Shown in pieces: positions 29,820-43,776 of a stretch of 64,000 nt of DNA. The translations under genes were made by a program, and so were the position numbers. The notes beneath the pieces were generated by a model. That model saw only the letters and a program-made list of their open reading frames with translations. It made no database searches and had not been told where the DNA came from. How positions within the stretch are numbered: position 1 is the stretch's first letter; each line of letters begins with the position of its first letter. Where the stretch lies: positions 14,882,501 to 14,946,500 of the forward strand of contig OY987268.1 in the NCBI GenBank assembly GCA_963920665.1, given 5' to 3'. Origin of the DNA: Straminergon stramineum (Eukaryota; Streptophyta; Bryopsida; Hypnales; Calliergonaceae).

Positions 29820-32800
29820 CTATGAAACTCCGTGTGAAGGCGGATACAAGGACCACAAGGCCACAGTTGAGTCCTTGGACCCTGACGCTAACCATCTGCA
29901 GTCGTCCGAGAATGCCACTCCATTGACCTGATTCCCATAACCGAACCTCACAGACGATCAGACGACGATATATGAGGGACTAAGAGAGATTGGTAGAACA
30001 TATAAAGTGGTGCATTGCGTCCAATTCAACTCACAACATGTATTAACATTTTACTGAAGGTCGAGGACATACAATTTCTTTGTGGTACTTGAGAATTGCC
30101 AAGGGTTTGCGACGACGGTGGTCATAGATGCGAATCCTGTTGAACATGTAATGCCAGTCCTTTGGAACACAGAAATACATATAACGTGATACAGAATACA
30201 TGCAGAGTTCAGTTCCCTCCGAATGCAAAAACAAATTCGCAACTGAGGCGATAAGCCATTTCCAAAGTGCCCGCCTACATCAATCAGAGAGTGGCGTACC
30301 TGTGATCCCATCCAGCGGTTGCAACAATTTTATCATCTCCTCGCAATGCAATATCGCCTATTCCTGCTTGTCCCTCGAATTTTTTCTTTGGAATACACAC
30401 ATTCTGCGTGCACGCAAGGCATCGAAGGCGCTAAGAAAAACATAAACAAGGATCAATAGTACGCCTTATCAAAACTAGGGTAAGAGTAAGACTATGTCAG
30501 TTAGCTCCTCTTATAGCAAGCCAGTTTTCATTATCAAAATTTCGTATCTCAGATTCAATGGGTTGAGCGAAGACTGCTACAATTACCTCAGTATCATTCA
30601 AAGAAAAGAATGTAAGTTGCCCATCTGCTGAGCCTGAGATGCCTCCTACTCCTGGCCCATCGAGGACAACGCTAAGGACTGCCACTCAAAAACAAAGAAC
30701 AAAACAATCGAGTTACGAGATTACGCATTGCAAAAAACAATGTTCACTGAAAAAAACTATATTTCAAAACTCTTTCCGAAAAACAAACAAGAGCATAATC
30801 CTATGCGCCAAGCTATATACACAGAGAGCTAAACGAAACCTGTCCGGCAACACTACATAGACAGCAAGCATCTCTGCTGCAACTACATGCGATGACACCT
30901 TGGAAGTTGGAACCGCGAGTGAACGTCGAAGCTCCGTAACCGCTGTTCATACCCACTATATTCTTCAATCTCGAAGGCATGGAGTAGGTTATTATTTCAG
31001 CTAAATCTGGAAGTGCTTGGTTCATAGACAACTACAGATGGAACTGCACTAGGGTCATGTCCTGAAACTAGAATGACCCACCTGGTTCCTTATGTTGCTT
31101 AGATTGTAGCAATGGAGCAGATGCATGCCGTGTGTCCCACATCAACATGCTGCCGTCTTCATATCTGCAACAGCTCGTTAGGCATCAGAACAAACAATTT
31201 CACAAGCGTATGACATAAATCCACGTCGACTTATACATTCAGTTTACAGTCTGTACAGTGGTGAGTGTAAGCGAGAAACAAGAAACTGAGTAAGATGGAG
31301 ACTGACCCGGCCACAACAGTACATCTATCACATCCCCCAGACTGAAAGGTCATGTGCAACGACATACACATACCTGCACTCACAGAACAGGTCCTCGATC
31401 ATACATAACTCCACACTCCATACTGAATTTCTATACGCTCAGAATGATATTCAGTTCACCAGGAATCAAGGGCAAGAGCATGGCATGCCAAAATTACGAG
31501 TACATGCATGACTTTAAGCAACCGTAAACTACGAATTAAGCAACAAGTTTAATACAATGAACCTCTGAAGGAATTCTTCGTTAATAGTGAATTAGCGTTG
31601 AGTGAAACTACAAACTTCTCTCGGAATAAGGTAGAGGCAGAGCTGCACCTTCCACTTACGCACCCTAAACCCTAAACCGCATTGTGGCTACTACAAAGTC
31701 AAGTGCAAGTCTCACCTACTGAGGAGTCTCTAGGGGACAAAATCTGCACGCACTGACCAGAAGCGATGTCCCAGATCTCCACCTACACCAGTTTACAATA
31801 TTTGATGAAATACTGAAGTCGGCAAATCTAGCAAGATAAAGCGCACGAAAGAATCTGCGAGGACGTACTTTTGATGTATCATTTCCAGCAATAGCCAACA
31901 GCAGTGGGCCTGTCCCTCCACTTTCATCCTCTGCACTCCGTTGCAGACGATCTCCTCAAGGTCAATACCATCCACAAGTACGTACATCACAGTTTACGAC
32001 TGGAAGCAATGTAGAACAGTCATCCAGCCGTACAAACTACTCAATAACTGGAAGCGCCGAAGGGTGCTTAAGTGTTAAGCTCCTAACACGTCAAACGTAA
32101 AAGAAAATTCGAAGAAAACAGATAACAGGGTACTTGAAGAAGCATGTGATCAACAAACAAAGAATGACAAACACGAAAGACTATAATACACAAGTAGCAC
32201 CTCCTATACCTATAACCACGCAATAATAGATCTTCATGAACAGTCTCTGAACAAGTTCTTACCATGAGGCTCATCGCTCGCAGCAGCTTGTCTTCCAACT
32301 GCGAGTTTGCAAAAATGATAAGAGTCGGACTTGATTGTCGAGATCGGTTGTCTACACGTTCAACCAAAACATGTTCTTAAACCTCTGGTTCACAGTTTCT
32401 GAAATCAATTACTATTACTTCACTAACCCATTCCAAAAAATGATAAACACAATTAACCAATATCGACTCTCAAATCGTAATGACGTCATTCGGAGCAAGA
32501 ATCATCAACACACATACTAGATCCACAAACGCATGCAAGAGAACAAAATAGAAGCAATCACATGGCGCACCTTGACAAAGTTGAATCTGTCAGCTGCCAG
32601 CAGTTCACTGTCCCGTCTCGACCCTGGCTGAATTCCACAAGCAAGGACAAACAGACTATAGAGAATCATGGACGAATTACAAACTTCAGTATTTGCAATG
32701 AGGACCTCCAGGTGGAAATCTACAGTTGAAGTATAGCTTCAACCCAGAGTTACAAATTTCATTAGGAGATGGCAACCCTAACTATGTATGTACCTTAAGA

Positions 32801-33506
32801 TTTTGTTGTTTAGTGCTGAGCTGACACCGAGGCCGAGAACGCCAGCAGATGGAGAGTGCACTCTGAAATTTCATCGCGACGAAAGATGTTAGACGAGCTG
32901 CCGTGATAGGTATCTAATTCCAAAATTGCACCTAAAATTTCCCGTGAAACTTGAAAACGAAACCTCAGAGTTGCCCTGACAGCCCAGAAAGCGACAATAT
33001 ACACATCGAAGGCCATAGAAATATACCTCGACGAAAAAGCGGGTCGGTGTTTCACAAGATCCCATATCTTCAATTCTCCATCAGCGTCACTGCATTCACC
33101 CTAACTTGCAAGAGTTCATAATTCCGACAATCAACAGACTGAAGCGCATCCTTAGGCTCTATGAACATGATGCTTCTTTCCAGACGCAAAGCGAGAGATA
33201 CATGCATTTCTGACAACTCTGTAATTAGGGCGCCGAGTCTTCGCGCTCTAAACCCTACATATTACACCTCCAACTGATAACGGCAGGTACAGAGGAGAAC
33301 TGAGTAGCGGAGAGATCGCCGATAGCTGAATACGATGGGCGTTCACCGGGTGAGCAATTACACGGGCGGGCGTAAGGAACTACATACCCAGAGAGAAGAG
33401 TGGCCGAGGGTGCGTGAAAAGCCACGACGTTGACAGCAGCTCGATGCGCGCGGAGAACAGCCACCGGGTCAGGCGCCGCGCCTTTGGAGGAGGTTGCGAG
33501 CGCCAT
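29820..33506 (-). CDS. DSE1: WD40 protein, DSE1/TANMEI (GNB1L) type
   Basis: WD40-repeat beta-propeller homologous to Arabidopsis DSE1/TANMEI, required for embryo development and limiting plasmodesmatal size, and to animal GNB1L. Thirteen exons, each junction GT-AG and in phase: 33506-33388, 33089-33027, 32862-32794, 32627-32571, 32351-32263, 31954-31869, 31782-31716, 31373-31307, 31164-31082, 30684-30587, 30403-30300, 30136-30073, 29927-29820; 357 residues. Landmarks: APDPVAVLRAHRAAVNVVAF, DADGELKIWDL, KILSQGRDGTVNCWQL, SYHFCKLAVG, VEIWDIASGQC, VVAGYEDGSMLMWD, GGISGSADGQLTFFSLN, KIVATAGWDHRIRIYDHR, LKYHKEI, and a final SKDSTVALWSLYPP. The start is the first ATG of exon 1; the TTG upstream is not used. 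It is slightly shorter than the Arabidopsis protein as I recall it, mainly in the acidic loop after SYHFCKL. Confidence 0.94.
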
Positions 33507-36500
33507 GCGGGAACAATGCAATCAATCGAGCAGCTTGCTTCGCCACCTTCGCCCAGCTGGTTCCACTCGCACCTGGCTAAGCTAGCGCATCTCCCAATTC
33601 TTCGGATTGCGCGGGGCTAGAGAGACTGACTCTCCTCAGCTTGAACCGGTTAATTACTCAGACAACATATATACCCAAGTCCCCCGAACTTCGTGACCGA
33701 CCCGGCCTCGATCGGTCGATCGCACACATCAATCAGTCGCCACCCTGAAAGAAAGAAATCAAAGAAGAAAATTGTACTGATGGCGACTCCGTGATGCTCA
33801 AACCCATGTTCGCAATTCGCAAACCACCCCTCAAGAAATGAAGACCGGGACTCCACAGCCAGTTCAGCCAGGCGGAGCCAAGTGCACTGTTGAGGCAGTG
33901 GTCACCTCTGCATCTCTCGCACTGACCTTCAATCCAACGACTAAATAAGTCTTTACTAAACTACACCGACTCCCTGAAATTCTGAAAATGCTATGTGCAC
34001 GTGAAGTTGAAATTTTAGTCATCTTCATGTGAATGTGTTTTTATTTTGGGGAGGCGTGATGGATAAATTATAAACTAGACACCGAGGATCATCTATTTCT
34101 TATGCACTAAAATAATATAAGAGCCCTTCCCCATCCCCATTTTGTAGAGTTAATCTTCCAGCCTCTCTAAACCATCAAATCAAATCACCAAGTCTGTCAC
34201 AAACATCATAATATTGTTAAATCCTCAAATGGCTCACCATTGGAATACAAAGAGATGGATGCAAGGGTAGTATGGTATTGTCTGCATTGTGTGAAATTTG
34301 CAATGCAAGATGTGGAATGGACGATGTGTGAAGATATTATTAGGTAAGCTATATACAATACTATTAATGCCAACCCCAATATGATCTATAAAGTACATGA
34401 TGGACCTAATTCAATTTCATAGCCTCACATTCATCCAAATTAACACTTATTGAGGTGAATTCATGGTATAGGGGAGCATAATTTTAAAAATTCTCTTTAA
34501 CAATTAACACTTATTAGTGTATGTTTTGGAATTTTTTTGAAAAGAGCAATTTTCTTGAATACATATGCAATTTTTAACACTTACTAGTGTACTCTATGCC
34601 ATCACTATACAATTGGAATAAAAGTAAAAGTAATTTTCTAATTTTCTAATTTTAAAAAACCTCAAAGTTCAATCATTTTTACAATGTAGATCCAAATACC
34701 AAAAAACAAAGCCTATGCACCCCTCCTCGTAGAAAGCTTTCCAAGGGTACCATGAACACAACGGGGGGATGCACAATCCTCAAGATTTCAACATAAAAAA
34801 CACACAACCAAATAAAACAAATAAAAATAACCTAATTTAAGGTATGGATTTTCAAAGTCCATATCAAATAAGATGCCCTTGTTGTTTCTTCCACTTTTAT
34901 ACATTTATACATTTGAATGCATTTAGAACCTTTTATATATTGTTCATTTTGTTTAATATTGTGTATGCACTAGAACAATTCTAAATCCAAAGCCCCCAAA
35001 TGTCTATTTATATGCAATAAATGATAAATATGTGTCTTATACAGAGTATATGATTAAGATAGGCACCCCAAAAGTACTACTAACCCTAAACCGCCATCTA
35101 TTATACATTTCCAAAATCAATTATAAACCTATGTGGAAGAAACACTTTTAGAATCAAACTTTGTTCCTTCATGACCTTTGCATATAATATCCATATGTCG
35201 CGTTCTTTCATGCTTTGGAACCTCCTTTCACTTGCCAATAAAAAAATAAAAAAATTTAAGCATGCTAATAATATTATTTAGGCTCAGTAGCAATTAGTAG
35301 CACTTCTGGGTTACCTTCATTACTAAAGTGTTCACAAAAAAATTATGTTTTTTTTAAGGAATTTATGCATTTACAAACTATTGTCCATACTATCAAAACA
35401 TATACAAAGTATTCTATACATGTTAGAAAACTAACACTAGAATCTACAAATAAATATATAATGAGAACAAGAAAAAAGAACTTGTATAGTTTGGAGAAGT
35501 GTGAGTTTAATCTTTGTTCAAAATTCAAATGTCTAATTTAATTTCAAATAATCATAATAAATAATTGATTGACCCTACATCAAAACATTAAATTGTTGAT
35601 TTTCATGTAGAACATTCTTTTGTCTTTTTATTGATATAAATAAGGAAGAGCTAGCATGCAAGCATAGAATTTAAGTGCTCATTAGTCACTAGGAGTCTAT
35701 ATTATAGACAATTTCTCTAGTTATAAGTGTCTATATTACAACAAGTATGTATGTTTTAAACACTTTCAAATGGTTTGCATTGCAGTAGACTATATTAAGT
35801 GGATGGTTGAGTATGTAAGAGAGAACTAATTCTATTCATAGTTATGATTAGTATAAATGAAGAGTTTGTTTGTCAAGGATCCCATGTGAAGGCTCAAAGG
35901 TCCAATACAAGTAACACCTAGACTACATACTACCTTCATGAAGAGGACAATTGAGCATGTAATTAAGGTAGATAGACCCATTATGGACCAAAATCCAATT
36001 TCAACTCTCTAGTTTAAAATCCAATTTTGCTCTTTTACATCCTCAAATGTAGTAGAAATTGTAGTGGTGTACAAAGGGTTAGGAATTAGACTTAGAGGTT
36101 TTCAAATTGGGTTGAAAAATCACCATTTCATGAATTCAATTAATACTACTATGCAATTTTTATATATTGTAAAAGATTTGTGAATTATATCAAAATGTAG
36201 AGGAACACTTTTAGATTGTCATTGGAACTATGTAAAGAATTTAAAGAGTGGCATTATCATCTAAAGGGTAAGAATTGTTCCCCTTGGGTTCACACTAGGA
36301 AGCTATGAGATTTTGCTTTGACTCCCTATAATATATCATTTATTTATTTTGAATGAATTGATCAAATTACAGATAGTATGTTCCTTCTTTTCTTGTTCTT
36401 TTGCTAAAAAAATTATGAATCCATGAATTGCAACAATGCATAGTAACCAAATAGTTCACAATAAACAAAATAAAGATTAATAGAATTTACAAGAACATGG

Positions 36501-36659
36501 TGACTTCTCTCAAACAAATCCACATGCCAAAACTTGTGTGGTAGGTTTTTGAGTAAGTAGTAGCAAGGCTCCCAAAATTTCTTCAAAACATGTCTTGCCT
36601 TTGAGGCTTACTAAACAAAATGAACTGAGTCATAAAATTGGAGGTTTTTTTCTCCTAGA
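33507..36659. other. Intergenic spacer 5' of the DSE1-like gene
   Basis: The first 400 bases have gene-like composition and probably hold the minus-strand promoter. Beyond about 34000 the DNA is AT-rich and I see no gene. Confidence 0.5.
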
Positions 36660-38068
36660 CCCTCAAAGATGTTGAAGTTGTTTTGCGTCCTTTAGAAGGT
36701 CAACTATATTTAATTTGTGTATATTGAAGAATGGATGATTTTTATCCAATTCTTTGTAAGCATCTTTGTTGATGATATATTCACATCATTAATTAAGACA
36801 TGATTTTTATTGTTTTTTATTTTATATATGGAATATATTCAAAATAATTTGTTTTGCTTTTGAGCAAACCCAACAAAATAAAAATTCTAAAGTTAGTCTC
36901 TACTCCACTTGAAATTTCAAAAAAATTCTCAAAATAATCATTTTAGTGAAGTTTGAAGTTGATGATCTGTAATCATATTATTAAATATTGAGTGACACAA
37001 AAAAATTCCTTTCTACTGCAATGTTCTATACTATAACACACTTTTATTATTAATAATTCAATTTTTTTTAAGCATGATTTGTATTTGATCTGAATGTCTT
37101 CATTTTTTCTTCAAAAATTAATGATAGTTTGAAAAAAAACCTCAAAAAATGTTTGAAAATTTTATGACAAATATTAAACATGCAATCTCACCTCTAAAAA
37201 GTATGAGCAAAGAAAATCATTTACAAATATAACCAAGAAAATCATTTATAAATAGCAAAAAAATGGAAGATATGATCAAAAGACTTTCAAGTTTCACTAA
37301 GCTTAAATGGTCATAGGTTGCATTTTTGAAGGGCCTGAACGATGGCAATGCCATTTCACGGTGTTTGGATGACTATGCAGTGATGTGGAGGGAGACTAAA
37401 AGCAATTTTTCATCCATTTTTTTCTTGTTGACCTTTTGTAGAGGGTTATGAAGAGTATCTAAGTGCGTTTGTATTCTTGCTAGTGTTTGTCTTCATCTGA
37501 ATGAGAAGTTAGTAAAAAGAACGGATTACAAAATATGCTATTTTTAGTGTATTTAGGAAAGTTATTGCTCCTTGCTCTAAATTTGAAATTTTTCGATGAA
37601 AATGAAATTTTTTGATTTTGAGTCCAACTCGTGAAATGAAGGTCATCTATTCTAGTTTCTACTCCAATTGGAATTTTGAAAAAAATTGTAATGCCAAATA
37701 TTTTATTGCAATTTGAACTTTGGATGTATTTTCAATGTCTGCATTCTAATTATAGAATGATACAGAAATTGAGTTTACACCATGATGTATGTTATTGTAA
37801 TGTACACTCATGGTGAAATTTTCAGATTTTTTCAGATAATTTTCTATTTCATGTGATTTTTCTTCACTTTTTCTTCAAAAATTCTCATAAAATTCTATTT
37901 TCCTCAAAAAATCTATTTTTTTGGTGACGTAAAGAAGACATGTAATTTCATCTCTGAAAAATAAATATAAATTTTTTATACATATCCAATTCCAAAATGG
38001 TACCCAATTGAGTAACGAGCAATGAGGCTTAAAATTAGTGGATAGGTTATAGGTTTGCCCTTTGAGGG
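36660..38068. mobile_element. Possible large TTAA-type element
   Basis: Left CCCTCAAAG at 36660, preceded by TAGA; right CTTTGAGGG ending at 38068, followed by TTAA. The only evidence is the 9-bp inverted end, one TTAA and the resemblance to other members, so this pairing is tentative. Confidence 0.3.
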
Positions 38069-38283
38069 TTAATATCTTCTTCCGGATTCACTTTAGGAGT
38101 CTAGGTGGACAAAAACATGATAATGACAAAGATAATCTTCACAAAATGAGCTCAATCAAAACATCACCCAACTCACGTTGCACCATGTGGGTGCCCCACA
38201 TTAACTTAGCTAGGATCTTACTAACTTATTGACTCTGTTCAAGCTGCTTGGGGTTGGGTGCTTTGTATCTTATTCTTGTAGTA

Positions 38284-38697
38284 AGGTAGGAGGCTCTGAA
38301 AGCAAGTGGGCATAAGAACTGTCCATATGGACTCACATGAAATGGATGCCTGAGGTAGTCTTTTAAATGAACCTTCTACAGTCATTGAATGGATTGATAA
38401 AAAATTGTTAATTAGTGCAAAAGCCAATTATTCTTTTTTCTTTCCCCATTTCTCTCAAGAAGTTGCAAGTGAACAATTTATGGAAGACCTAGGGTCATTA
38501 ATAGAGACCTATGACTCATCTTGTTTGGAAATCCACAAGTAATTCAAAAATGCTTCAAAAAATACGAAACGACTTGTGTTACATTCTACATCCATTTCTC
38601 TTTGTCTGAAAAATAAGCTAAAAAATATTCCCATCAAAGGAAATACATGAAAAAGGCTGACTAGCCCTTAGATGAGTGGTTTTTGAGCCTCCTACCT
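38284..38697. mobile_element. TA-target MITE, copy 2
   Basis: A 414-bp element with perfect 13-bp inverted ends (AGGTAGGAGGCTC), flanked on both sides by TA (38282-38283 and 38698-38699). It shares GAAACGACTTG and CCTTAGATG with copy 1 at 11644. A TTAA element abuts its right end. Confidence 0.82.
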
Positions 38698-38700
38698 TAA

Positions 38701-39672
38701 CCCCTCACCGCTAGAGGGGACGAAAAGTGTCCTCTCATAGTCTAGCAGTAAAATTCAAAGTGCTTTAACTTTTGCATCCAATGTCCGAATTCAATAAAAC
38801 TTGTTGGGAAAGTTGCGCATATTAGTCTAGTTTCAGTGGTAAAATTTTCAGATCAATCCAAGATGTATTGAGTTTTTGAGAGCCATTCGAAGTTCACAGG
38901 TTCAATTTGAGTTCACCTCACTGCATTCTAATGGCTGCAACTTCGGGGGTTTGTATCTTTCTCATCAAATGTTTGTTTTCAATAAAAAATTTTGGGTTTT
39001 GTTCCCAATAAAGCCTAGTTATTGTGGTAAAATTTTCATGTCAATCCAAGTTGTTTTGAATGTTTGGGAGCAATTCGAAGTTCAAAATCCAGTCATTTTT
39101 GCATTACAATGAATTTCGGCGGCTTATAACTTCTTCATACATGGTCCGTTTTCAATAATTTTTGTTGGAAAAGTTGCGCACACTAGTCTTGTTTATAAGA
39201 TTAGAATTTCATATGAATCCAAGAGGTTATAAGTGACTGAGAATCACTTTAGTAGAGGGAGGTTCAGACATAGATGTGATTTTTTGCTACTTTTTTCACT
39301 GTTTTTTGACATTTCAAAACAATTTTGCAGACACAATGAGTCAATTGAATGAGATTTTTTTTCACCAAAGTGTTTGTCTTTTGGTTTGAATCACTTTGTA
39401 GTTAAAATTTTTTTCATTTGAGTAGGTTTAAAAATCGAATTTCACCTCCAAATGTGTTTTTAAGAAAATTTCAGCATCTTTTTTTAACACTAAAACATTA
39501 TAATTTTTCAATCTATACGGTCAAATGACCCCAAATTTTTTTCACACCATCTACAACATGCACACTACAATATTGTATGGTTGAGATTTTCATACCTCAC
39601 TGAGATTTAGACTTATAGGACTTGAAAAGCAAGTCAGCTTTTACACATGTTTGGACTTCAGGCGGTGAGGGG
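38701..39672. mobile_element. TTAA-bounded element with internal tandem repeats
   Basis: A 972-bp segment between TTAA at 38697-38700 and 39673-39676, with 11-bp inverted ends CCCCTCACCGC. The interior contains three diverged tandem units of 170-190 bp starting near 38767, 38938 and 39127. They share TTCAATAA, AGTTGCGCA(T/C)A, GGTAAAATTTTCA and AATCCAAG. The left TTAA overlaps the right TA of the neighbouring MITE, so one inserted at the edge of the other. Confidence 0.75.
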
Positions 39673-39676
39673 TTAA

Positions 39677-40165
39677 AGGTTTCCATTATTTAAGTCGAAT
39701 AAAAAATCACCCAGCCCTGACAAATGGTGTTCCTAGCTTTGATTTGGGGTGGGGGACCGGTGGAATTCATTTTGTTGACCGTGTAGCGGAGGGGGAAGTT
39801 TTGAAAGCCCGGTCCCTGCACTGGCCGTCCCGGGCTCGTGTCCCGTGCACCGATGACGATGCTCTGAGAACCACAGAGATTGCGCACCACAAACATTCCA
39901 CCACCGGTTCTGCTACTTCGCCCACTTATAAGGAAGGGAAGTGGCGTCGGCATGTGAGGCGGCAGCCAACTTACGACCAGAATCAGTAATCGCTCGCTCG
40001 CCCGCCCCCACGATTTGCATTTCCTTTGATTGAAATCTCTGGAATTTGGAGCGCCAGCGAGCCGCTTCTTCCTCTGCATTGGACAATTTGCGCTGGTTCA
40101 GTTTTGAGCTCCACCAACTTCGATTCTTGACCCCTGTCGTGTACGAAATTCGGGCATTCGAGAGG
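39677..40165 (+). promoter_or_regulatory. FBN10 promoter/leader region
   Basis: GC-richer stretch directly after the TTAA element and before the fibrillin start. The frame is open from 40046, but its first ATG is at 40166, so this part is treated as untranslated. Confidence 0.45.
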
Positions 40166-43100
40166 ATGCATGCGACCTGGGCATTGGCCCTTCCCCCTCT
40201 CAATCCCACGGATTCTCCTCATCCGCGTCACTGTGACCCAATTCGATTAAGTGGGTTTTTTTCTTGCGCCCCATGCTGTCCTTTCAAGAACGTTGTCGGA
40301 AGCAATTGCAGCGCTGGGAATCGTCGTCTTATTCATATATCGCAATGGCCCCGTGGGAGGGTAACGGCTATGGTGGCGCCAACCGCGCAGCCACAGGTGG
40401 CGGAAAATTCCCGTGAAGAGGCTGCGTTGCTGGAGGCTTTAGTTGGAGTTCAAGGTCGCGGACGCTCGGCCTCCAAGACGCAACTTCTGGTAATTCGCTG
40501 CACCAGCTTGATTTTGCTTTTTCTGATGACAGTCGCTGGATTTGGGGAGATTCGTGATCAATTTCGTGCTCTAGAGTCTGTATAATTCGGTTTGAATATC
40601 ATTTTCTGGGGCAATGGCTTTGATCTTACAACTCGAGAGGGTGGGTAGTGCAAGGATAAATGTTTTTCATCGGTTGTGGTGCTGGATTGGGTGAATTATA
40701 GGACGTTGCAGAAGCAGTGACTGCACTGGAAGCGACGAGAGGCGTGCCAGATCCAGTAAGTTGTGACCGTCTGAATTATTCACCTGAATTTTTTTTTAAA
40801 TTGGAATTTGCTGAAACCCTTGAGCTTGCAAGATTGTGGCTGAAAACTTCCACAACTGAATTGCACGAACAAAAAGACTTGGTCAGCATTTGGCCGTAGA
40901 CAAGAAAGCTGCATTGCTACACCCGAGGGCAGGGAGGAGTAACTATGAGAGTTTCTGGATCGACTTTATTTGTGGAATTATTAATTTTTGCTGTGTCTCT
41001 CTGTGCGTGGGATCAAATAGACGGGGTCACCGCTGATAGAAGGACGCTGGCAGCTCATGTACACCACCAGACCAGGAACAGCATCTCCTATTCAGGTAAT
41101 AACCCGAATTAAAGTGGCTGTCGGGGAAGACCCAGGATCACTATGCCGTGTGCCCGTGCTAAACCTTGAAGTGGTATTGCTCCTACAAGGCGGCATGAGA
41201 TTGTACCTTAGTGCGATTTTATGTCTTATAAATAATGAGGACCTGAGGAGTCACGTGATACTATATTAAGAATCTGAATGAATGCTTTGAGGTGTTGATG
41301 CAGAGAACCTTTGTGGGTGTTGATGCCTTCACAGTCTTTCAAGAGATTGTGTTGAGGGATACTAAGGATCCTCGTGTCAGCAACATAGTCAAATTCTCAG
41401 AAGCGATTGGCGAGTTGAAAGTGGAGGTATGATCATTTTAATGAGTTGGTGGCATTGATTGATTGCAAATAATACGGATTGCAGATGAATTATGGAAGTG
41501 ACAAATTGAATTTGATTGTCAAAGAAAGTCGTAGTGGATAAGCTCAAGTCGTGGACACTTTCCGCTCGAGGATTACGTAGACCTGAAGCTTTTCTTGGAT
41601 TCGATATTTGCAGTGGACTATTATCATTCTCTTGCTCATCAAGATCATCGACATAGACTGCCTTGTCCAGATATATGAAACTCAAATTATATTGATTTAT
41701 CTCGTTCAATGTTTTTGAAGCTACAAGATTTGTTTCATTGTGGCAGGCTGCTGCATCGGTCAACAGTGGGAAACGAATTTTGTTCCGGTTTGACAAAGCT
41801 GCTTTTTCTTTCAAATTCTTGCCTTTCAAAGTCCCATACCCTGTTCCCTTCAGACTATTGGGAGACGAAGCCAAAGGTTGGCTTGATACAACTTATTTGT
41901 CGCCTGGAGGGAACATTCGGCTATCTAGGGGCAATAAGGTACGAATGATTTCTATAGATCATTTGAACAAAGGACTGTCCATTTACAAACTGTGCCTTGA
42001 CTTGTCATAGCTTGGAATTATCAACTTTGGGTAGAAACATGTACCGCAAAGTCGGCATGTGCAGTGCTTACTTTCTGTTGGAAGATTATTCTTTTGCAGG
42101 GGACGACATTTGTGCTTCAAAAGGATGTCGATCCACGACAGCGACTCCTCAGAGCAATAGCGATCAAAACTAACGTTGAAAAGGTGACAGCTCCTCGACA
42201 CACTCTTCCATCAAGCTAGTTGTATGCTAGATCATGGATCACCCAATTTTGCTGGCAAGTTGTTACATTTCTGTGACTCTAAGGGCCAATGCGAACAAGT
42301 TCGAACTTGATACTAACTGTGGCATTTTCACTCTGAGTTGCAGGAGATCGATGAACTTGTGAAGAACAACCCAACAAAGACTCCTACGGATCTGTCAATC
42401 CTAGCTGGGAAGTGGCGCCTTTTGTGGAGCTCTCAGGTAGATTCGCAGTTCCTGTTCTCTTCTCAATTTAGACCAGGGAACATTTGTTTTACGGTAAGGT
42501 CCATGTGGTGAAGTTGACCGTCGTTGGGCCGGTCCTCCTCGAATGTTTGTTTTGCAGACAGCGGACGCAAATTGGCTTCAAAAAGCCACATCCAACATTC
42601 CAAACTGGCAGGTGTGGATTCTCGTTCTTGATTTCAAGGTTGAACTAGTTTCAATTGTCAGTATGAGTTTGGGATGCCTGAATTTTTTCCTTTACACCGA
42701 TATGGTTGACCTTCGAAGGTCATTCAAAGTGGCCACTAGCAATGATATTTCCCACCTCTTCAATGGAAGTTAGACACATGTAGACATATAGATAAATTGT
42801 TTTGTACCTTTCCTTACAAACACTTTTTGTTGCAGATCATAAAACCTGAGACGGGACGGTTTGAAAATCTGGTTCGATTCCTGCCAGGTGTTCGTTTGCG
42901 AGCAAGAGCAAGTTCTGAGTAAGTAAGCGATCAATTAGTGACTTGCTCAAGAATGATCAGGTCAGAAGTTGATAATTGATTCCCTAGAAATTGATCAACG
43001 TGTGCTTTGAAAACTAAATTATTCCTATGAATGCAGAGTCGTTTCTGAGACTCGCCGATCTGTGAGTATCGAGGGAGCGAACTTGGAGCTGGGCGGACTC

Positions 43101-43473
43101 AAAATTCCATTGAAAATATCTGCCCAAGGCTACACTGATATTCTGTAAATTTCTTCCTCCTATTCGATCCTATTCGAGTTTCTGACGTTTGTAGTGATAT
43201 CGATTGGCGAGCTTCGACATCTAATCTAGTCTGGACATTACTGGAATGGTTCATGAAATAGGTTTTCAGAACTAACTTTGCACTAATTAGTCTATTGTCC
43301 TTGTCGAGTAAGACAGACTCAAAATAAGGGTTGTCAGGAGGGATTATTATCAGGCGGTGACTCAGCTCTGTGGACTGCTGCACAGGTACATAGATGGAAA
43401 AATCAGAATTGCGAAAGGGAATAAAGGGAGTGTCTTTGTGCACATCCGAGAGCCAGAATCGGAGCAGAGTTGA
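40166..43473 (+). CDS. FBN10: Plastid fibrillin FBN10/PAP12-type protein
   Basis: Plastid-lipid-associated (PAP/fibrillin) protein, like Arabidopsis PAP12/FBN10, associated with thylakoid or plastoglobule lipids. Eleven exons, all GT-AG and in phase: 40166-40489, 40702-40755, 41021-41095, 41304-41426, 41747-41938, 42100-42183, 42344-42436, 42558-42611, 42836-42918, 43037-43144, 43386-43473; 425 residues. The first about 70 residues (MHATWALALPPL..., few acidic residues) look like a transit peptide. Domain landmarks: GRGRSASKTQLLDVAEAV, PLIEGRWQLMYTTRPGTASP, IQRTFVGVDAFTVFQEI, RVSNIVKFSEAIGELKVEA, FKVPYPVPFRLLGDEAKGW, RGNKGTTFVLQKDVDPRQ, AGKWRLLWSSQ and a final GNKGSVFVHIRE. The C-terminal second lipocalin-like half is typical of this subgroup. 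The start is the first ATG in the open frame. Confidence 0.95.
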
Positions 43474-43550
43474 TGGTCTTTTCGTGTCACCCTTTTGAGA
43501 ATTGCACAGATTGCTGACCTTACAAAATGTAAAATTCCATTGTAAATTAA

Positions 43551-43772
43551 TCCTGGAAGGAGGCAGGGGTGACCTTCAAAATCATGCATTCTAAAACCAT
43601 AGGAATCATTGGTATAAGAAAATCCAAAGGCACTCATTGAAAGTGAGGCTACTGTAGAGGTCCTCAACTTTTCACACAAAATTTTGAGGATGAATAGTTG
43701 CACTTCTGTCCTACATAGATTGATTCTTTCTCTTACATCGGACATTCTTGTGTCTGAGGCGTCCTTCGTGGG
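43551..43772. repeat. 205-bp repeat, copy C
   Basis: Conserved part 43568-43772 (205 bp), the third copy of the repeat at 9037-9241 and 9256-9460. It is bounded by TTAA at 43547-43550 and 43773-43776, and lies just past the fibrillin stop codon, so it may sit in that gene's 3' end. Confidence 0.65.
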
Positions 43773-43776
43773 TTAA

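Noticed and set aside
30043..30072. DSE1 ending at the in-frame stop after exon 12
   Set aside because: GAAATT is followed by GTATGT, a good donor, and the next exon (29927-29820) restores the last WD repeat in phase.
43145..43147. FBN10 ending at the TAA after ACTGATATTCTG
   Set aside because: CT followed by GTAAAT is a donor. Exon 43386-43473 supplies the conserved family C terminus in phase.
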